Below are positions 1 through 7,558 of a stretch of DNA of 13,849 bases, piece by piece. The stretch spans positions 1 to 13,849 of the forward strand of contig JAKOSZ010000027.1 of assembly GCA_029776555.1 (NCBI GenBank), read 5' to 3'. Position numbers and translations under genes: made by a program. Within the stretch, counting starts at the first letter, position 1; each line of letters begins with the position of its first letter. The notes under the pieces were generated by a model. That model did not search any database, was not told the DNA's origin, and was given only the letters and a program-made list of their open reading frames with translations. The DNA is from Bacillota bacterium. Its GTDB lineage: Bacteria; Bacillota; Clostridia; Acetivibrionales; JAKOSZ01.

Positions 1-678
1 ATGCGGGGTGGCCAGCCTCTCTATGGCCGGGTCGTTGGCCAGGTTTATAAAGAGGACGGCCCTGTCTATGGAACCGGTCCTTTTGAAGTCGCTTATAAAG
101 AAGTCGGCCTCTTCAAAGGTTATGCCCATGGCTGCAAACACAACGGCAAAGCGGCTTTCCGTGCCGATAACCTTCGCCTGTCTCGCAATCTGGGCGGCCA
201 GCTGCGCGTGGGGCAGTCCCGACCCGGAGAAGATGGGCAGCTTCTGGCCTCTTACCAGGGTGTTAAGCCCGTCGATGGCCGAGATCCCGGTCTGGATAAA
301 CTCCGACGGGTAGTCCCTGGCCGATGGGTTCATGGGTATACCGTTTATATCCATCCTGGCCTCGGGTATCACCTCGGGTCCCCCGTCAATGGGCTTCCCA
401 AGGCCGTCAAAAACCCTGCCCAGCATATCTATGGACACAGGAAGCTCAAGGCTTCTCCCTAAGAACCTTACCTTGCTCTGGGCCACATTTATTCCCGCTG
501 AGCTTTCAAAGAGCTGAACCAGGGCGTTGTCCCCGTCCACCTCCAGCACCCTGCACCGTCTTATCTCGCCGTTGGAAAGCTCTATCTCTCCCAGTTCGTC
601 GTATTTTACTCCCTCCACCTGCCTTACCAGCATGAGCGGGCCCGCCACTTCGGAAATGGTCCTGTACTCTTTAAGCAC
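1..678 (-). CDS. atpB: V-type ATP synthase subunit B, N-terminal part (cut by window edge)
   Basis: Regulatory (non-catalytic) nucleotide-site subunit of the V1 headpiece, alternating with subunit A in an A3B3 hexamer. I translated the minus strand by eye: 226 uninterrupted codons, about half of the usual 460 residues, running off the left edge. It opens with a beta-barrel segment (TISEVAGPLMLV). Then come GRVFDGLGKPIDGGP, MNPSARDYPSEFIQTGISAIDG, and FSGSGLPHAQLAAQIARQ at about residues 150-167, where catalytic subunits would carry a P-loop. The Gly-Ser-Gly-Leu-Pro-His form without a Walker Lys is the B-subunit hallmark. The start is GTG at 678, just after the subunit A stop (TAG, 680-682) with one base between, and is preceded by AAGGAGG at good spacing. 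Translational coupling to A is likely. Equivalent to NtpB; subunit D should follow outside the window. Confidence 0.96.
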   Translation of the reverse strand, partial: MLKEYRTISEVAGPLMLVRQVEGVKYDELGEIELSNGEIRRCRVLEVDGDNALVQLFESSAGINVAQSKVRFLGRSLELPVSIDMLGRVFDGLGKPIDGGPEVIPEARMDINGIPMNPSARDYPSEFIQTGISAIDGLNTLVRGQKLPIFSGSGLPHAQLAAQIARQAKVIGTESRFAVVFAAMGITFEEADFFISDFKRTGSIDRAVLFINLANDPAIERLATPH

Positions 679-679
679 C

Positions 680-2455
680 CTACTCTACCTCCTTGGATAT
701 AAGCTGGGAAATCTGTTCATCAAGCTCCTTCTCCATCTCGTCAAAGCGCCTGTCCACCTGGTCTTCCGGGGTATACTTGGCCCTCCCTATATTCTCCCTC
801 ACAGGGAGCTTGAACATCTTTTCTATGTCCACCCCGGATTCTATTGCCTTTCTCCCTTTATAACAGAAGGAGAGGATCAGCTTCAGCATCCTGTACTGCT
901 TGTGCAGCGAGGTGTAGGTGTCCACTTCGTGGAAGGCGTTCTGGTGGAGGTAGTCCTCCCTGATGGACCTGGCCGCTTCCAGTACCAGCCTTTCGTTTGG
1001 CGACAGGGCGTCAACCCCTACCAGCCTCACTATCTCCTCCAGTTCGGCCTCCTCCTGCAAAATGCGCATGGCATCGGCTCTTAAGCCATGCCAGTCCTTG
1101 GCTATCTTTTCGCTGTTCCAGCGGTCCACCCTGTCCAGGTAGAGGGAATAGCTCAAAAGCCAGTTGATGGCCGGGAAGTGCCTCCTGTAGGCAAGTCCCG
1201 CGTCAAGGCCCCAGAACACCTTAACGATTCGCAAAGTAGCCTGGGTCACCGGTTCTGAAAGGTCGCCGCCCGGAGGGGAAACCGCTCCTATGGCGGTAAG
1301 GGAGCCTTCCCTTCTGCCGGAGCCTAAGGTTATTACCCTGCCGGCCCTCTCATAAAACTGCGCCAGCCTTGAAGCGAGATAGGCGGGATAGCCTTCTTCA
1401 CCCGGCATCTCTTCCAGCCTGCCGGACATCTCCCTTAAGGCCTCGGCCCACCTGGAAGTGGAGTCGGCCATGAGGGCTACGCTGTAGCCCATGTCCCTGA
1501 AATACTCGGCTATGGTTATTCCCGTGTAAATTGAAGCCTCCCTGGCGGCCACAGGCATGTTGGAGGTGTTGGCTATGAGCACCGTCCTTTTCATCAGGGA
1601 TTCGCCGGTCCTGGGGTCCTTAAGCTCCGGGAACTCCATGAGCACGTCAGTCATCTCGTTGCCCCTCTCGCCGCAGCCTATATACACCACTATATCGGCG
1701 TCGGCCCACTTTGCCAGCTGGTGCTGCACCACCGTCTTCCCGCTTCCGAAGGGGCCCGGCACCGCCGCTACCCCTCCCTTTGCCAGGGGGAACAGGGTAT
1801 CTATTACCCTCTGGCCGGTTACCAGGGGCTCCTCCGGCGGCAGCTTCTCCCTGTAGGGCCTTTCACGGCGCACAGGCCACTTTTGCAGCATGGTGACGTC
1901 GGCTGCCTGACCGTTATCCTGCCTTATCCTGGCCACTACCTCTTCTATGGTAAACTCGCCGGACCGTATCTCTTCCACCCTGCCCCTTATTCCATAGGGC
2001 ACCATTATACGGTGCTCCACTACTATGGTCTCCTGCACCGTACCCAGTATATCCCCGGCTTGGACCTCTTCCCCTTCCTTCACCGAGGGCACAAATTTCC
2101 ACTTCTTCTTCCTGTCCAGGGGGTTTATTTCGATGCCCCTGGTAATGTTGCTGCCCACCAGCTGCCTCATTTCCTCCAGCGGCCGCTGTATACCGTCAAA
2201 AATGGCCCCGATAAGGCCCGGTCCCAGCTCAACGCTTAACGGCGCCCCTGTAGAGTAGACGGGCTCTCCCGGCCCAAGGCCGGCGGTCTCCTCGTAAACC
2301 TGTATGGAAGCAAGGTCCTCGTGCATTTCTATTATCTCGCCTATAAGCCTCTGCTCGCCCACCCGGACCACGTCAAACATGTTGGCGTCTCTCATGCCCC
2401 TGGCCACTACCAGCGGTCCGGATACCTTAATTATTGTCCCCTGAACCAACTCCAT
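680..2455 (-). CDS. atpA: V-type ATP synthase subunit A (catalytic)
   Basis: Catalytic ATPase subunit of the cytoplasmic V1 sector, 591 residues, normal family length. Visible parts: an N-terminal beta-barrel (residues 1 to about 70), the A-type-specific insert with KKWKFVPSVKEGEEVQAGD around residues 115-135, the P-loop GPFGSGKT at 234-241 with Lys240, and GCGERGNEM with the likely catalytic Glu263. After these come the MADSTSRWAEALRE stretch and the SPPGGDLSEPV loop typical of A subunits, then a helical C-terminal domain. The ATG at 2455 is chosen because it starts the conserved barrel and is preceded by AAGGAAGGG; an in-frame TTG at 2473 would add six residues (MRKKEG) that do not look like family sequence. 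A 98-base gap separates it from subunit F, unusually long for this operon, while subunit B follows after one base. Equivalent to NtpA. Confidence 0.97.
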   Translation of the reverse strand: MELVQGTIIKVSGPLVVARGMRDANMFDVVRVGEQRLIGEIIEMHEDLASIQVYEETAGLGPGEPVYSTGAPLSVELGPGLIGAIFDGIQRPLEEMRQLVGSNITRGIEINPLDRKKKWKFVPSVKEGEEVQAGDILGTVQETIVVEHRIMVPYGIRGRVEEIRSGEFTIEEVVARIRQDNGQAADVTMLQKWPVRRERPYREKLPPEEPLVTGQRVIDTLFPLAKGGVAAVPGPFGSGKTVVQHQLAKWADADIVVYIGCGERGNEMTDVLMEFPELKDPRTGESLMKRTVLIANTSNMPVAAREASIYTGITIAEYFRDMGYSVALMADSTSRWAEALREMSGRLEEMPGEEGYPAYLASRLAQFYERAGRVITLGSGRREGSLTAIGAVSPPGGDLSEPVTQATLRIVKVFWGLDAGLAYRRHFPAINWLLSYSLYLDRVDRWNSEKIAKDWHGLRADAMRILQEEAELEEIVRLVGVDALSPNERLVLEAARSIREDYLHQNAFHEVDTYTSLHKQYRMLKLILSFCYKGRKAIESGVDIEKMFKLPVRENIGRAKYTPEDQVDRRFDEMEKELDEQISQLISKEVE

Positions 2456-2553
2456 CCCTTCCTTCTTGCGCAATTGTGAAAAGTCTGGCGTATTGTTTTA
2501 ACTTGGGTCTTATTTTCCAGGCCGGAACAAGCTAAATCACAAAACGCGCCGTC

Positions 2554-2877
2554 TTAATCTCCGCCTTTAAAGAGAATGTCGGCACCTACCGCTTTCTCCA
2601 CCGCCTTCTTGATTCTCGCCATGCCTAAGCCTAAGCTCCCTTTATTGCCGGGAATGGTTATTATGGCCGGAATTCTCTCTGTCCTGTATTTATCAATGGC
2701 ATGGGTCATGTCTTTTGCCAGCTGGTCGGTGATAAACACCACCGCATAGCCTTCCCTGGCCAGCCTGTCAAGGACATCCGCCGCCTCTTTCGCGCCGGCG
2801 GCCGGATGCACCGACATACCTACGGCTTTAAAGCCCAGTATGGTGTCCTTGTCCCCTATAACGCCCGCTCTATACAT
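2554..2877 (-). CDS. atpF: V-type ATP synthase subunit F (central stalk)
   Basis: Small central-rotor subunit that sits with subunit D in the shaft and can affect ATPase activity. At 107 residues it matches the family (about 100-110). The N-terminus MYRAGVIGDKDTILGFKAVG is the classic Rossmann-like opening, and the middle contains VVFITDQLAKDM followed by RIPAIITIPGNKGSLGLG, both family hallmarks. The ATG at 2877 lies inside the end of the subunit C gene (8-base overlap, C stop at 2870-2872), with a GAGGG ribosome binding site in the C coding sequence, so the two are probably translationally coupled. This is the equivalent of NtpG in Enterococcus hirae nomenclature. Confidence 0.95.
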   Translation of the reverse strand: MYRAGVIGDKDTILGFKAVGMSVHPAAGAKEAADVLDRLAREGYAVVFITDQLAKDMTHAIDKYRTERIPAIITIPGNKGSLGLGMARIKKAVEKAVGADILFKGGD

Positions 2878-3874
2878 GGATATCCCTCAGCCTCTCTCTT
2901 ATTACCTCGCCGGGTATTCCGTTCTGCTTCCCGACAATTACTATCCTTACGTTCCTGATCTCGTTCTCCTTGATAATAAGGTAGCTCACCAGCGGTTCAA
3001 CCCCGAAAGCCCTGTACCTCACCTTCTGCACGAAGGAAAGCAGGTACTCGTCCGCCAGTTTTTCCAGCATGGCAAGGCTGCCGGTGCGGATGAAACTGCC
3101 GATCCCCTCCTCACACAGCCTGCCGTAAGGCGTAAACCTCATCCTTTCCACAAAGGCTTCCAGGGAAGCGTCAAAGCACTCCGAATATATGTCTTTCCTT
3201 ACCTTCCCCCCGGGGGCCGTTACCCTCTCAAAAAACGCCCATTCCCTGCCCAGCCTCTTTACCCTGACAAAGGCTTTAATGTTGGTCAAATCGGCTGAAA
3301 CTGCCGCCAGCTCCGCCAGGAAGGGCTCTCCGCTTTCCCCGGCCGCCTCCCGGACGTGTTTCAGATAACCGGCGTCCAAAACCATGTCCACCGCCTGGGG
3401 GTCGCCTGTCCTGTTGAAGGCGTCAATGGCATCTTTCAAGGCCCTGGCCATAACTCCTGGCATGGAGTTAAACTTCCTCTCCCTGACCAGGACTTCCAGG
3501 GTGTTTACAGGTATGGCCCCGCCCTCTTTCAACGGCCGGCTGTCCCCGCTTTCCCCAAATTCGGATTTAAGCAGGACTTTCAGGTTGTGGTAATCCCGGC
3601 CCAGCAGGAACATGTCAAAAATCTCCGGCCGGGGGGCAAGTTCCCTCAAAAGGCCGTACACCTTCTTCTCTTCGTCTTTTAGGAGCTCTTCGAAGTCATA
3701 GTCCTTTGAACCCATATCCTCCAAATAGCCATAGTCTGCCTCGGCCAGGACTTTCGCCGCCTCTTCCAGGCTGCCTGCCTCTACCATTCTCTCTATTCGG
3801 TTTTTGTCAATGAGCTTTCTTTCAAGCGTCCGTATTCTTCCTACGGCATACGCGTATTGAGTATCCGCCCGCAA
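2870..3874 (-). CDS. atpC: V-type ATP synthase subunit C (d-like)
   Basis: Subunit C of bacterial V/A-type ATPases (homologous to eukaryotic d). It forms a funnel-shaped helical socket joining the central shaft to the membrane K ring. It has 334 residues, typical length. Recognised from the opening ADTQYAYAVGRIRTLERKLID, the ADYGYLEDM and GRDYHNLKVLLKSEFG segments, and the C-terminal SYLIIKENEIRNVRIVIVGKQNGIPGEVIRERLRDI. The start codon is TTG at 3872-3874. It is supported by AAGGAGGA six bases upstream and by the family N-terminus beginning right there; I see no better ATG. It lies 28 bases after subunit E and overlaps the subunit F start by 8 bases. Confidence 0.95.
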   Translation of the reverse strand: MRADTQYAYAVGRIRTLERKLIDKNRIERMVEAGSLEEAAKVLAEADYGYLEDMGSKDYDFEELLKDEEKKVYGLLRELAPRPEIFDMFLLGRDYHNLKVLLKSEFGESGDSRPLKEGGAIPVNTLEVLVRERKFNSMPGVMARALKDAIDAFNRTGDPQAVDMVLDAGYLKHVREAAGESGEPFLAELAAVSADLTNIKAFVRVKRLGREWAFFERVTAPGGKVRKDIYSECFDASLEAFVERMRFTPYGRLCEEGIGSFIRTGSLAMLEKLADEYLLSFVQKVRYRAFGVEPLVSYLIIKENEIRNVRIVIVGKQNGIPGEVIRERLRDIHV

Positions 3875-3902
3875 AAGAAGTCCTCCTTCCGCACCGCCCG
3901 TA

Positions 3903-4508
3903 CTATTCGGAGAACAGTATGCCTATAACCTCAGCCTCCAATTCTCCCCGCCTGGTCTTTACCAGGGTCTCAAGGGAACAGTTAATCTCCACGTTCCCCC
4001 GGCGCAGTATGAAACCGCCGGCTATATCCGCCTCCTGGCCGGACAGGGTAACATTACCCTTTACTCCTTTCTCCGAAAGGCGCCGGTTGATTTCCGCCGT
4101 TAACTCCTCCGTATCCAGGCGTTCCCTGTCCCTTTTGCCAAGAATTATCTCTTCGCTGCCGGTCCTGGCCAGGTCCGCGGCCATGCCGGCCAAAAAGCCT
4201 AGGTACTCTCTTTCCGGGAGGTTCATAAGCTTCTGGAGGGCTCTTGAAAAGGCTTCGTTGATGATTTCCTGCTTTACCTCCAGCTCTTTTTTCCTGGCGT
4301 CAAGCCGGGCGGCTTTTATAAGCCTCTCTTTGGCCGCCTCCGCCTCCGCTTCCGCTCGAGTGAGCATATCCTTCCGCTTTTTCAAAGCTTCGGCCTCGGC
4401 CTCTTTTATAATCCCCCGGGCTTCCTCCCGGGCTTTCTCCAGGTTCCCGTCAGCCGCCGACCTCGCGTCCTCACGTATCCTTTGGATAATCCTGTCCACT
4501 CCTGACAT
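3903..4508 (-). CDS. atpE: V-type ATP synthase subunit E (peripheral stalk)
   Basis: Peripheral-stalk (stator) subunit that pairs as a coiled coil with the small H/G-like subunit and holds A3B3 against rotation. It has 201 residues. The N-terminal half is a long charged helix rich in Glu, Ala, Lys and Arg (about residues 10-85, for example EEARGIIKEAEAEALKKRKD). The C-terminal half is a compact alpha/beta domain ending in SLETLVKTRRGELEAEVIGI, the usual E-subunit tail. The ATG at 4508 has AAAGGAG eight bases upstream. It starts 24 bases after the K stop, and subunit C starts 28 bases after its own stop, so it is an interior gene of the ATPase operon. Equivalent to NtpE. Confidence 0.94.
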   Translation of the reverse strand: MSGVDRIIQRIREDARSAADGNLEKAREEARGIIKEAEAEALKKRKDMLTRAEAEAEAAKERLIKAARLDARKKELEVKQEIINEAFSRALQKLMNLPEREYLGFLAGMAADLARTGSEEIILGKRDRERLDTEELTAEINRRLSEKGVKGNVTLSGQEADIAGGFILRRGNVEINCSLETLVKTRRGELEAEVIGILFSE

Positions 4509-4532
4509 TCCGCATGCTCCTTTATCGGCTGA

Positions 4533-5003
4533 TTACGCCCTCCCTATGAGGAGAATTGACACGAGGAGGGCAAGTATGGCGTACACCTCCACCATGAGGG
4601 CGAAAATTACACCTTTAATCATGTCCTGGGGCCTTTTTGCCACGATACCGATGCCGGCCGCTGCCACCCTGCCCTGGTATATGGCGGAAAGGCACCCCAC
4701 GATAGCAATGGGAAGGGACGCTGCAAAGAGGTACAGCCCCTGGGTAATGGCTAAGCCGCCGATGTTGGTCATGATCAGGAAGGCCGCCACGAATCCGTAG
4801 AAGCCCTGGGTACCCGGCAAGACCTGGAGAATCATGGTCTGTACAAACTTGCCGGGGTCCTCAGTCACAACACCTGCTGCGGCTTCTCCCGCAATGCCTA
4901 CTCCCCGGGCCGAACCGATACCGGCCATAAGGAATGCCAGCGCAGCCCCCAAAAATGCCCAGAAATCCCCGTTTTCCATCAGTACGCTAAACAGTTTCTC
5001 CAT
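4533..5003 (-). CDS. atpK: V-type ATP synthase subunit K (rotor-ring proteolipid, predicted Na+ type)
   Basis: Membrane rotor subunit, 156 residues with four hydrophobic helices (two fused hairpins), the V-type arrangement seen in NtpK. The second hairpin carries the ion-binding carboxylate Glu139 in MVEVYAIL. The first hairpin has Gln66 instead of an acid, so there is one carboxylate per four helices. Residues matching the Na+ ligands reported for the Enterococcus hirae K ring are all present: Leu62, Thr65 and Gln66 in LPGTQGFYGF, Tyr69 nearby, Gln110 in YQGRVAAAG, and Glu139. This predicts Na+ rather than H+ transport (inference from family knowledge). The ATG at 5003 has GGAGGAG upstream and lies within the end of the subunit I gene (17-base overlap), pointing to coupled translation. 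Confidence 0.96.
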   Translation of the reverse strand: MEKLFSVLMENGDFWAFLGAALAFLMAGIGSARGVGIAGEAAAGVVTEDPGKFVQTMILQVLPGTQGFYGFVAAFLIMTNIGGLAITQGLYLFAASLPIAIVGCLSAIYQGRVAAAGIGIVAKRPQDMIKGVIFALMVEVYAILALLVSILLIGRA

Positions 5004-7008
5004 TCTTTAACTCCTCCCCATCAATTATTCTGGTGTAAACTGAATTCCATTTAAGAGGCGAAAATTCCCTTCCGCCCCCGCTGTAAAACTTGCCGAAGAA
5101 CTCCAGGTACTGAAGCCTGCAGGAATGAACATAGGAGCCCAGGGCGTTTATTGCCATGTTGAAAGCATGGCCGAAGATGAAGACAACAATGAAGACCAAG
5201 GCCCCCAGTACGTTGTCAAGGCCTCCACTGGAACCCAAATCGTTGATTATATTGCCTAAAATTGCGGTGGTAAGCCCAAGGGCCAGCAGCCTGGAATAGG
5301 AAAGCACGTCTCCCACGAAACCCGCCAGGTCATATAACTTTGCCAGCCCTGAAAGCAGCCTCACTATTATGTTCCTGTTGTGCCTTCCCTGGGTGGCCAC
5401 AAGCAGGACCGCCCCCGCAACAAAAAGGTATTTGCCCGCCTTTACCAGGGGCTGGACCTGGACGGGATCCACCTTGGGCAGATAAGGCAGCACAACGAAT
5501 ATGGCTCCTGTAAAAAACACATACCAGAAGACCGTGTCAAAGAGGATGTCCAGGTATTTCTTCTCCTTAAAGAGGTTGTAGCCCCGCACTCCAATCCCGG
5601 TATATATATGGAATACGCCGAAGCCCAGCGACCATAAGAGCATCCTCTCCGGGTCGCTGACGGGGTCAAACCACAAAGGCTGAAGGCTGAAGTGCCCCAG
5701 GCTTATGACGTAAACCGCATTGCCAAACCAGCTTCCGAAGAGAGCCCCCCAGAACACCGTAGCCAGGCCGCAGTAAAAGCCCAGTTTTAAGAAGCGGCGG
5801 AGCCCTTCCTCAAGCCTGCCGCGGTATTTTTGCAGCAGGAACCAGCAGCCCAGGGACATCAAAAGCCCGTAGCCGGCATCGGAAAACATGAGCCCGAAAA
5901 ACATTATGAAGAAGGGAGCCATAACCGCGTTAGGGTCAGCCTCCTTAGGATGGGGAAGGCTGTACATCCTGGTGATATTCTCTACCGAAGCAGCCAGCTC
6001 GCCGTTCTGAAGCAGCACCGGATACTCCTCGTCTTCCTCCGGCTGGCGGATTTCGACGGCACAGTCCCAGTTCCGGCTTAAGGCATCCTGCACCTTCCCG
6101 GCCAGGGCCTCGGGCACCCAGCCTTCCAGGAAGAAGGCCGCCCTTGTGTTCAACAGCCTTGATGAGGCTTCGCACTTCTCTTTCTCGGCAACAAGGCAGT
6201 CATAGAATATTTCCAGGTCTCCTGTCATACCGGACAAGGAGGCTATTTCCCCTTCAATGCTCTCCCGCTCTTTATCCAGGCTTTTTATCCTGTCCTGGCA
6301 AAGCCTTATGTTTCCCGCCGCCGTGCCCTTTAAATCCCTGAACTGGACCCTGCTGAAGGAATAGCGTTTTAACAGCTCAGAAAGGTCGCTTTCCCTGCTC
6401 TTGTGGGCTATGAGCAAAAGGAAGGCCTGATCCCTGTCCTGGCCTAAAAGCTCCAGGTAAGCCTCAGGCAGGTTTTGCTCCACATCCTTCTCAAGCTCTT
6501 CCACGCCGGCAGCGGCAGGCACAACGCCCAAAAGAACCGTGGTGTACCTGGTTGCAGCGGTCTCAAGGGGCAAATCCAGGCTTGCGTATGGCTTTAGAGT
6601 TTCAATGAGATTGCTGAGCCTGTTCTGCTCAGTCCTGATGGAATTGGACCTGTTTTCCAGGTCCCGGACCCGTTCCACGACCTCCCAGACCCTGTCCCTG
6701 TTTTCCATGGTCCTGGCATAAGCGGCCCAGTCTACTGTACGCCTGGGTTCAAAAATGCTCCTTTTTCTTTTATCATACTTTCCCAGTACGGCCAGGGCCT
6801 GTTTCACACGCTCCATGTCCCACTCGACGCGGGAAACCTCTTCTTCGGCTTTTTCTACCCTGGCCAGCCGGAGAAGGTCTTCACCGTCCCGGCGGTCGCC
6901 CGGGGCAATCAGCTCCACTACCCCCAGCTTCATAAGAGCGTTTATCACGGTCTCTTTGTCTCTCTCAAGGCCGATTATGGATATCCTGGCCATTTTAACT
7001 ACCGCCAT
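4987..7008 (-). CDS. atpI: V-type ATP synthase subunit I (a subunit, membrane stator)
   Basis: Stator subunit that provides the ion half-channels next to the K ring and anchors the peripheral stalks. It has 673 residues. Residues 1 to about 350 are cytoplasmic and include long charged helices (about 50-130 and 240-290). The rest is a membrane domain with about seven or eight hydrophobic helices, beginning near NAVMAPFFIMFFGLMFSDAGYG at about residue 359. The essential-arginine segment LSYSRLLALGL has Arg573, and a second conserved Arg (631) lies in VHSCRLQYLEFFGKFY; both correspond to the Arg-bearing helices of V-ATPase a subunits. The ATG at 7008 overlaps the preceding stalk gene by 14 bases and gives the family opening MAVVKMARISIIG. 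An ATG at 6993 directly after that gene's TAA is a possible alternative start. Equivalent to NtpI. Confidence 0.95.
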   Translation of the reverse strand: MAVVKMARISIIGLERDKETVINALMKLGVVELIAPGDRRDGEDLLRLARVEKAEEEVSRVEWDMERVKQALAVLGKYDKRKRSIFEPRRTVDWAAYARTMENRDRVWEVVERVRDLENRSNSIRTEQNRLSNLIETLKPYASLDLPLETAATRYTTVLLGVVPAAAGVEELEKDVEQNLPEAYLELLGQDRDQAFLLLIAHKSRESDLSELLKRYSFSRVQFRDLKGTAAGNIRLCQDRIKSLDKERESIEGEIASLSGMTGDLEIFYDCLVAEKEKCEASSRLLNTRAAFFLEGWVPEALAGKVQDALSRNWDCAVEIRQPEEDEEYPVLLQNGELAASVENITRMYSLPHPKEADPNAVMAPFFIMFFGLMFSDAGYGLLMSLGCWFLLQKYRGRLEEGLRRFLKLGFYCGLATVFWGALFGSWFGNAVYVISLGHFSLQPLWFDPVSDPERMLLWSLGFGVFHIYTGIGVRGYNLFKEKKYLDILFDTVFWYVFFTGAIFVVLPYLPKVDPVQVQPLVKAGKYLFVAGAVLLVATQGRHNRNIIVRLLSGLAKLYDLAGFVGDVLSYSRLLALGLTTAILGNIINDLGSSGGLDNVLGALVFIVVFIFGHAFNMAINALGSYVHSCRLQYLEFFGKFYSGGGREFSPLKWNSVYTRIIDGEELKNGETV

Positions 7009-7321
7009 AGACCTTCACAACCTTCTTTACAATGGTGTCCGCCGCCTTCTCTATCTTATCCGAAGCCATAGCCCTGATGGCGCCGCAGCGCTCCCCGGTT
7101 TCGCGCTCTATTTCCCTTACTTCGCTCCGGGCCAGTTCTATGGCCTTTTCCACAATTTTTCCGTACTCTTCTTCCGCCTTTTTTTCTTCCTCTCCCAGCA
7201 ACTTCCTCGCGTCTTCACCGGCCTGGAAGACTATTTTCTTTGCCTCCTGGGAGGACTGCCTTATAATGCTTTCGGCTTCATCCTCTGCCTCCCTTATGGC
7301 CTTTATAAGGTCCAAGGTCAT
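6995..7321 (-). CDS. ntpF: V-type ATP synthase small peripheral-stalk subunit (H/G-like, NtpF)
   Basis: Short, almost entirely helical protein of 108 residues that would pair with subunit E in the peripheral stalk. It is very rich in Glu, Lys, Ala and Ile with heptad-like spacing (EAEDEAESIIRQSSQEAKK, then GEEEKKAEEEYGKIVEKAIE) and has no catalytic motif. Identification rests on this composition, its length, and its position directly before subunit I as the first gene of the operon, exactly where ntpF sits in Enterococcus hirae. The ATG at 7321 is preferred, with GGTGGTGATT upstream acting as an extended ribosome binding site; an in-frame GTG at 7342 would add seven residues (MVTGGDS). It is the promoter-proximal gene, so expression of the whole ATPase probably depends on the leader before it. 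Confidence 0.85.
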   Translation of the reverse strand: MTLDLIKAIREAEDEAESIIRQSSQEAKKIVFQAGEDARKLLGEEEKKAEEEYGKIVEKAIELARSEVREIERETGERCGAIRAMASDKIEKAADTIVKKVVKVYGGS

Positions 7322-7558
7322 TGAATCACCACCCGTAACCACCCTTCGGCGGGAATTTACATGCGCCTGAAAAATTGTCGTCCCCAGGCAAATATCGGAT
7401 TTTTCTCAATCCGGTTTTAGAAAAGCTTTAAAACTGATCTGCCCCCGGCTAAAACTACAGCTTTCCCTTCCGCCGGTTTCCACGGAAGGCGGCCTGTAAT
7501 CCGCCCCCATGCCCGGCAGCTTGCCTGGAATCTCCTCTTTCAACGCAAGACATATCCA
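7322..7558 (-). promoter_or_regulatory. Intergenic leader before the ATPase operon, with several inverted repeats
   Basis: This 237-base gap is the longest in the window and separates the malic enzyme stop from the first ATPase gene, so a promoter or 5' leader is expected here. Inverted repeats I can see: 7466-7489 (7-base arms CCTTCCG/CGGAAGG, 10-base loop), with an overlapping alternative pairing CCGCC 7470-7474 with GGCGG 7488-7492; 7414-7434 (arms GTTTTA/TAAAAC); and 7396-7413 (arms CGGATT/AATCCG, 6-base loop). On the transcribed strand GGGTGGT occurs twice, just before and within the start region of the first gene (about 7328-7344). I could not find a convincing -35/-10 pair, and no hairpin is followed by a clean U-run in the reading direction, so neither promoter nor terminator is assigned. 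Confidence 0.4.

Noticed and set aside
1..1084. Several overlapping plus-strand open frames at the left end
   Set aside because: They lie opposite subunits B and A, whose minus-strand translations match the families throughout; the plus-strand products are unrecognisable and arise from GC-rich codon bias.
3919..4800. Long plus-strand open frame (293 codons) opposite subunits E and K
   Set aside because: It is an antisense shadow: Ser/Ala/Arg-rich low-complexity translation with no plausible family motif, while the minus strand here encodes two clear ATPase subunits with good ribosome binding sites.
6755..7324. Plus-strand open frame (189 codons) opposite the start of subunit I and the small stalk subunit
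   Set aside because: Ser/Phe/Leu-rich antisense translation of Glu/Lys-rich helices; no motif and no independent support.
7396..7413. Hairpin CGGATT/AATCCG considered as an intrinsic terminator of the malic enzyme transcript
   Set aside because: The stem is only six base pairs and is followed by ATATTTGCC rather than a U-run in the direction of transcription, so it was kept only as part of the leader description.
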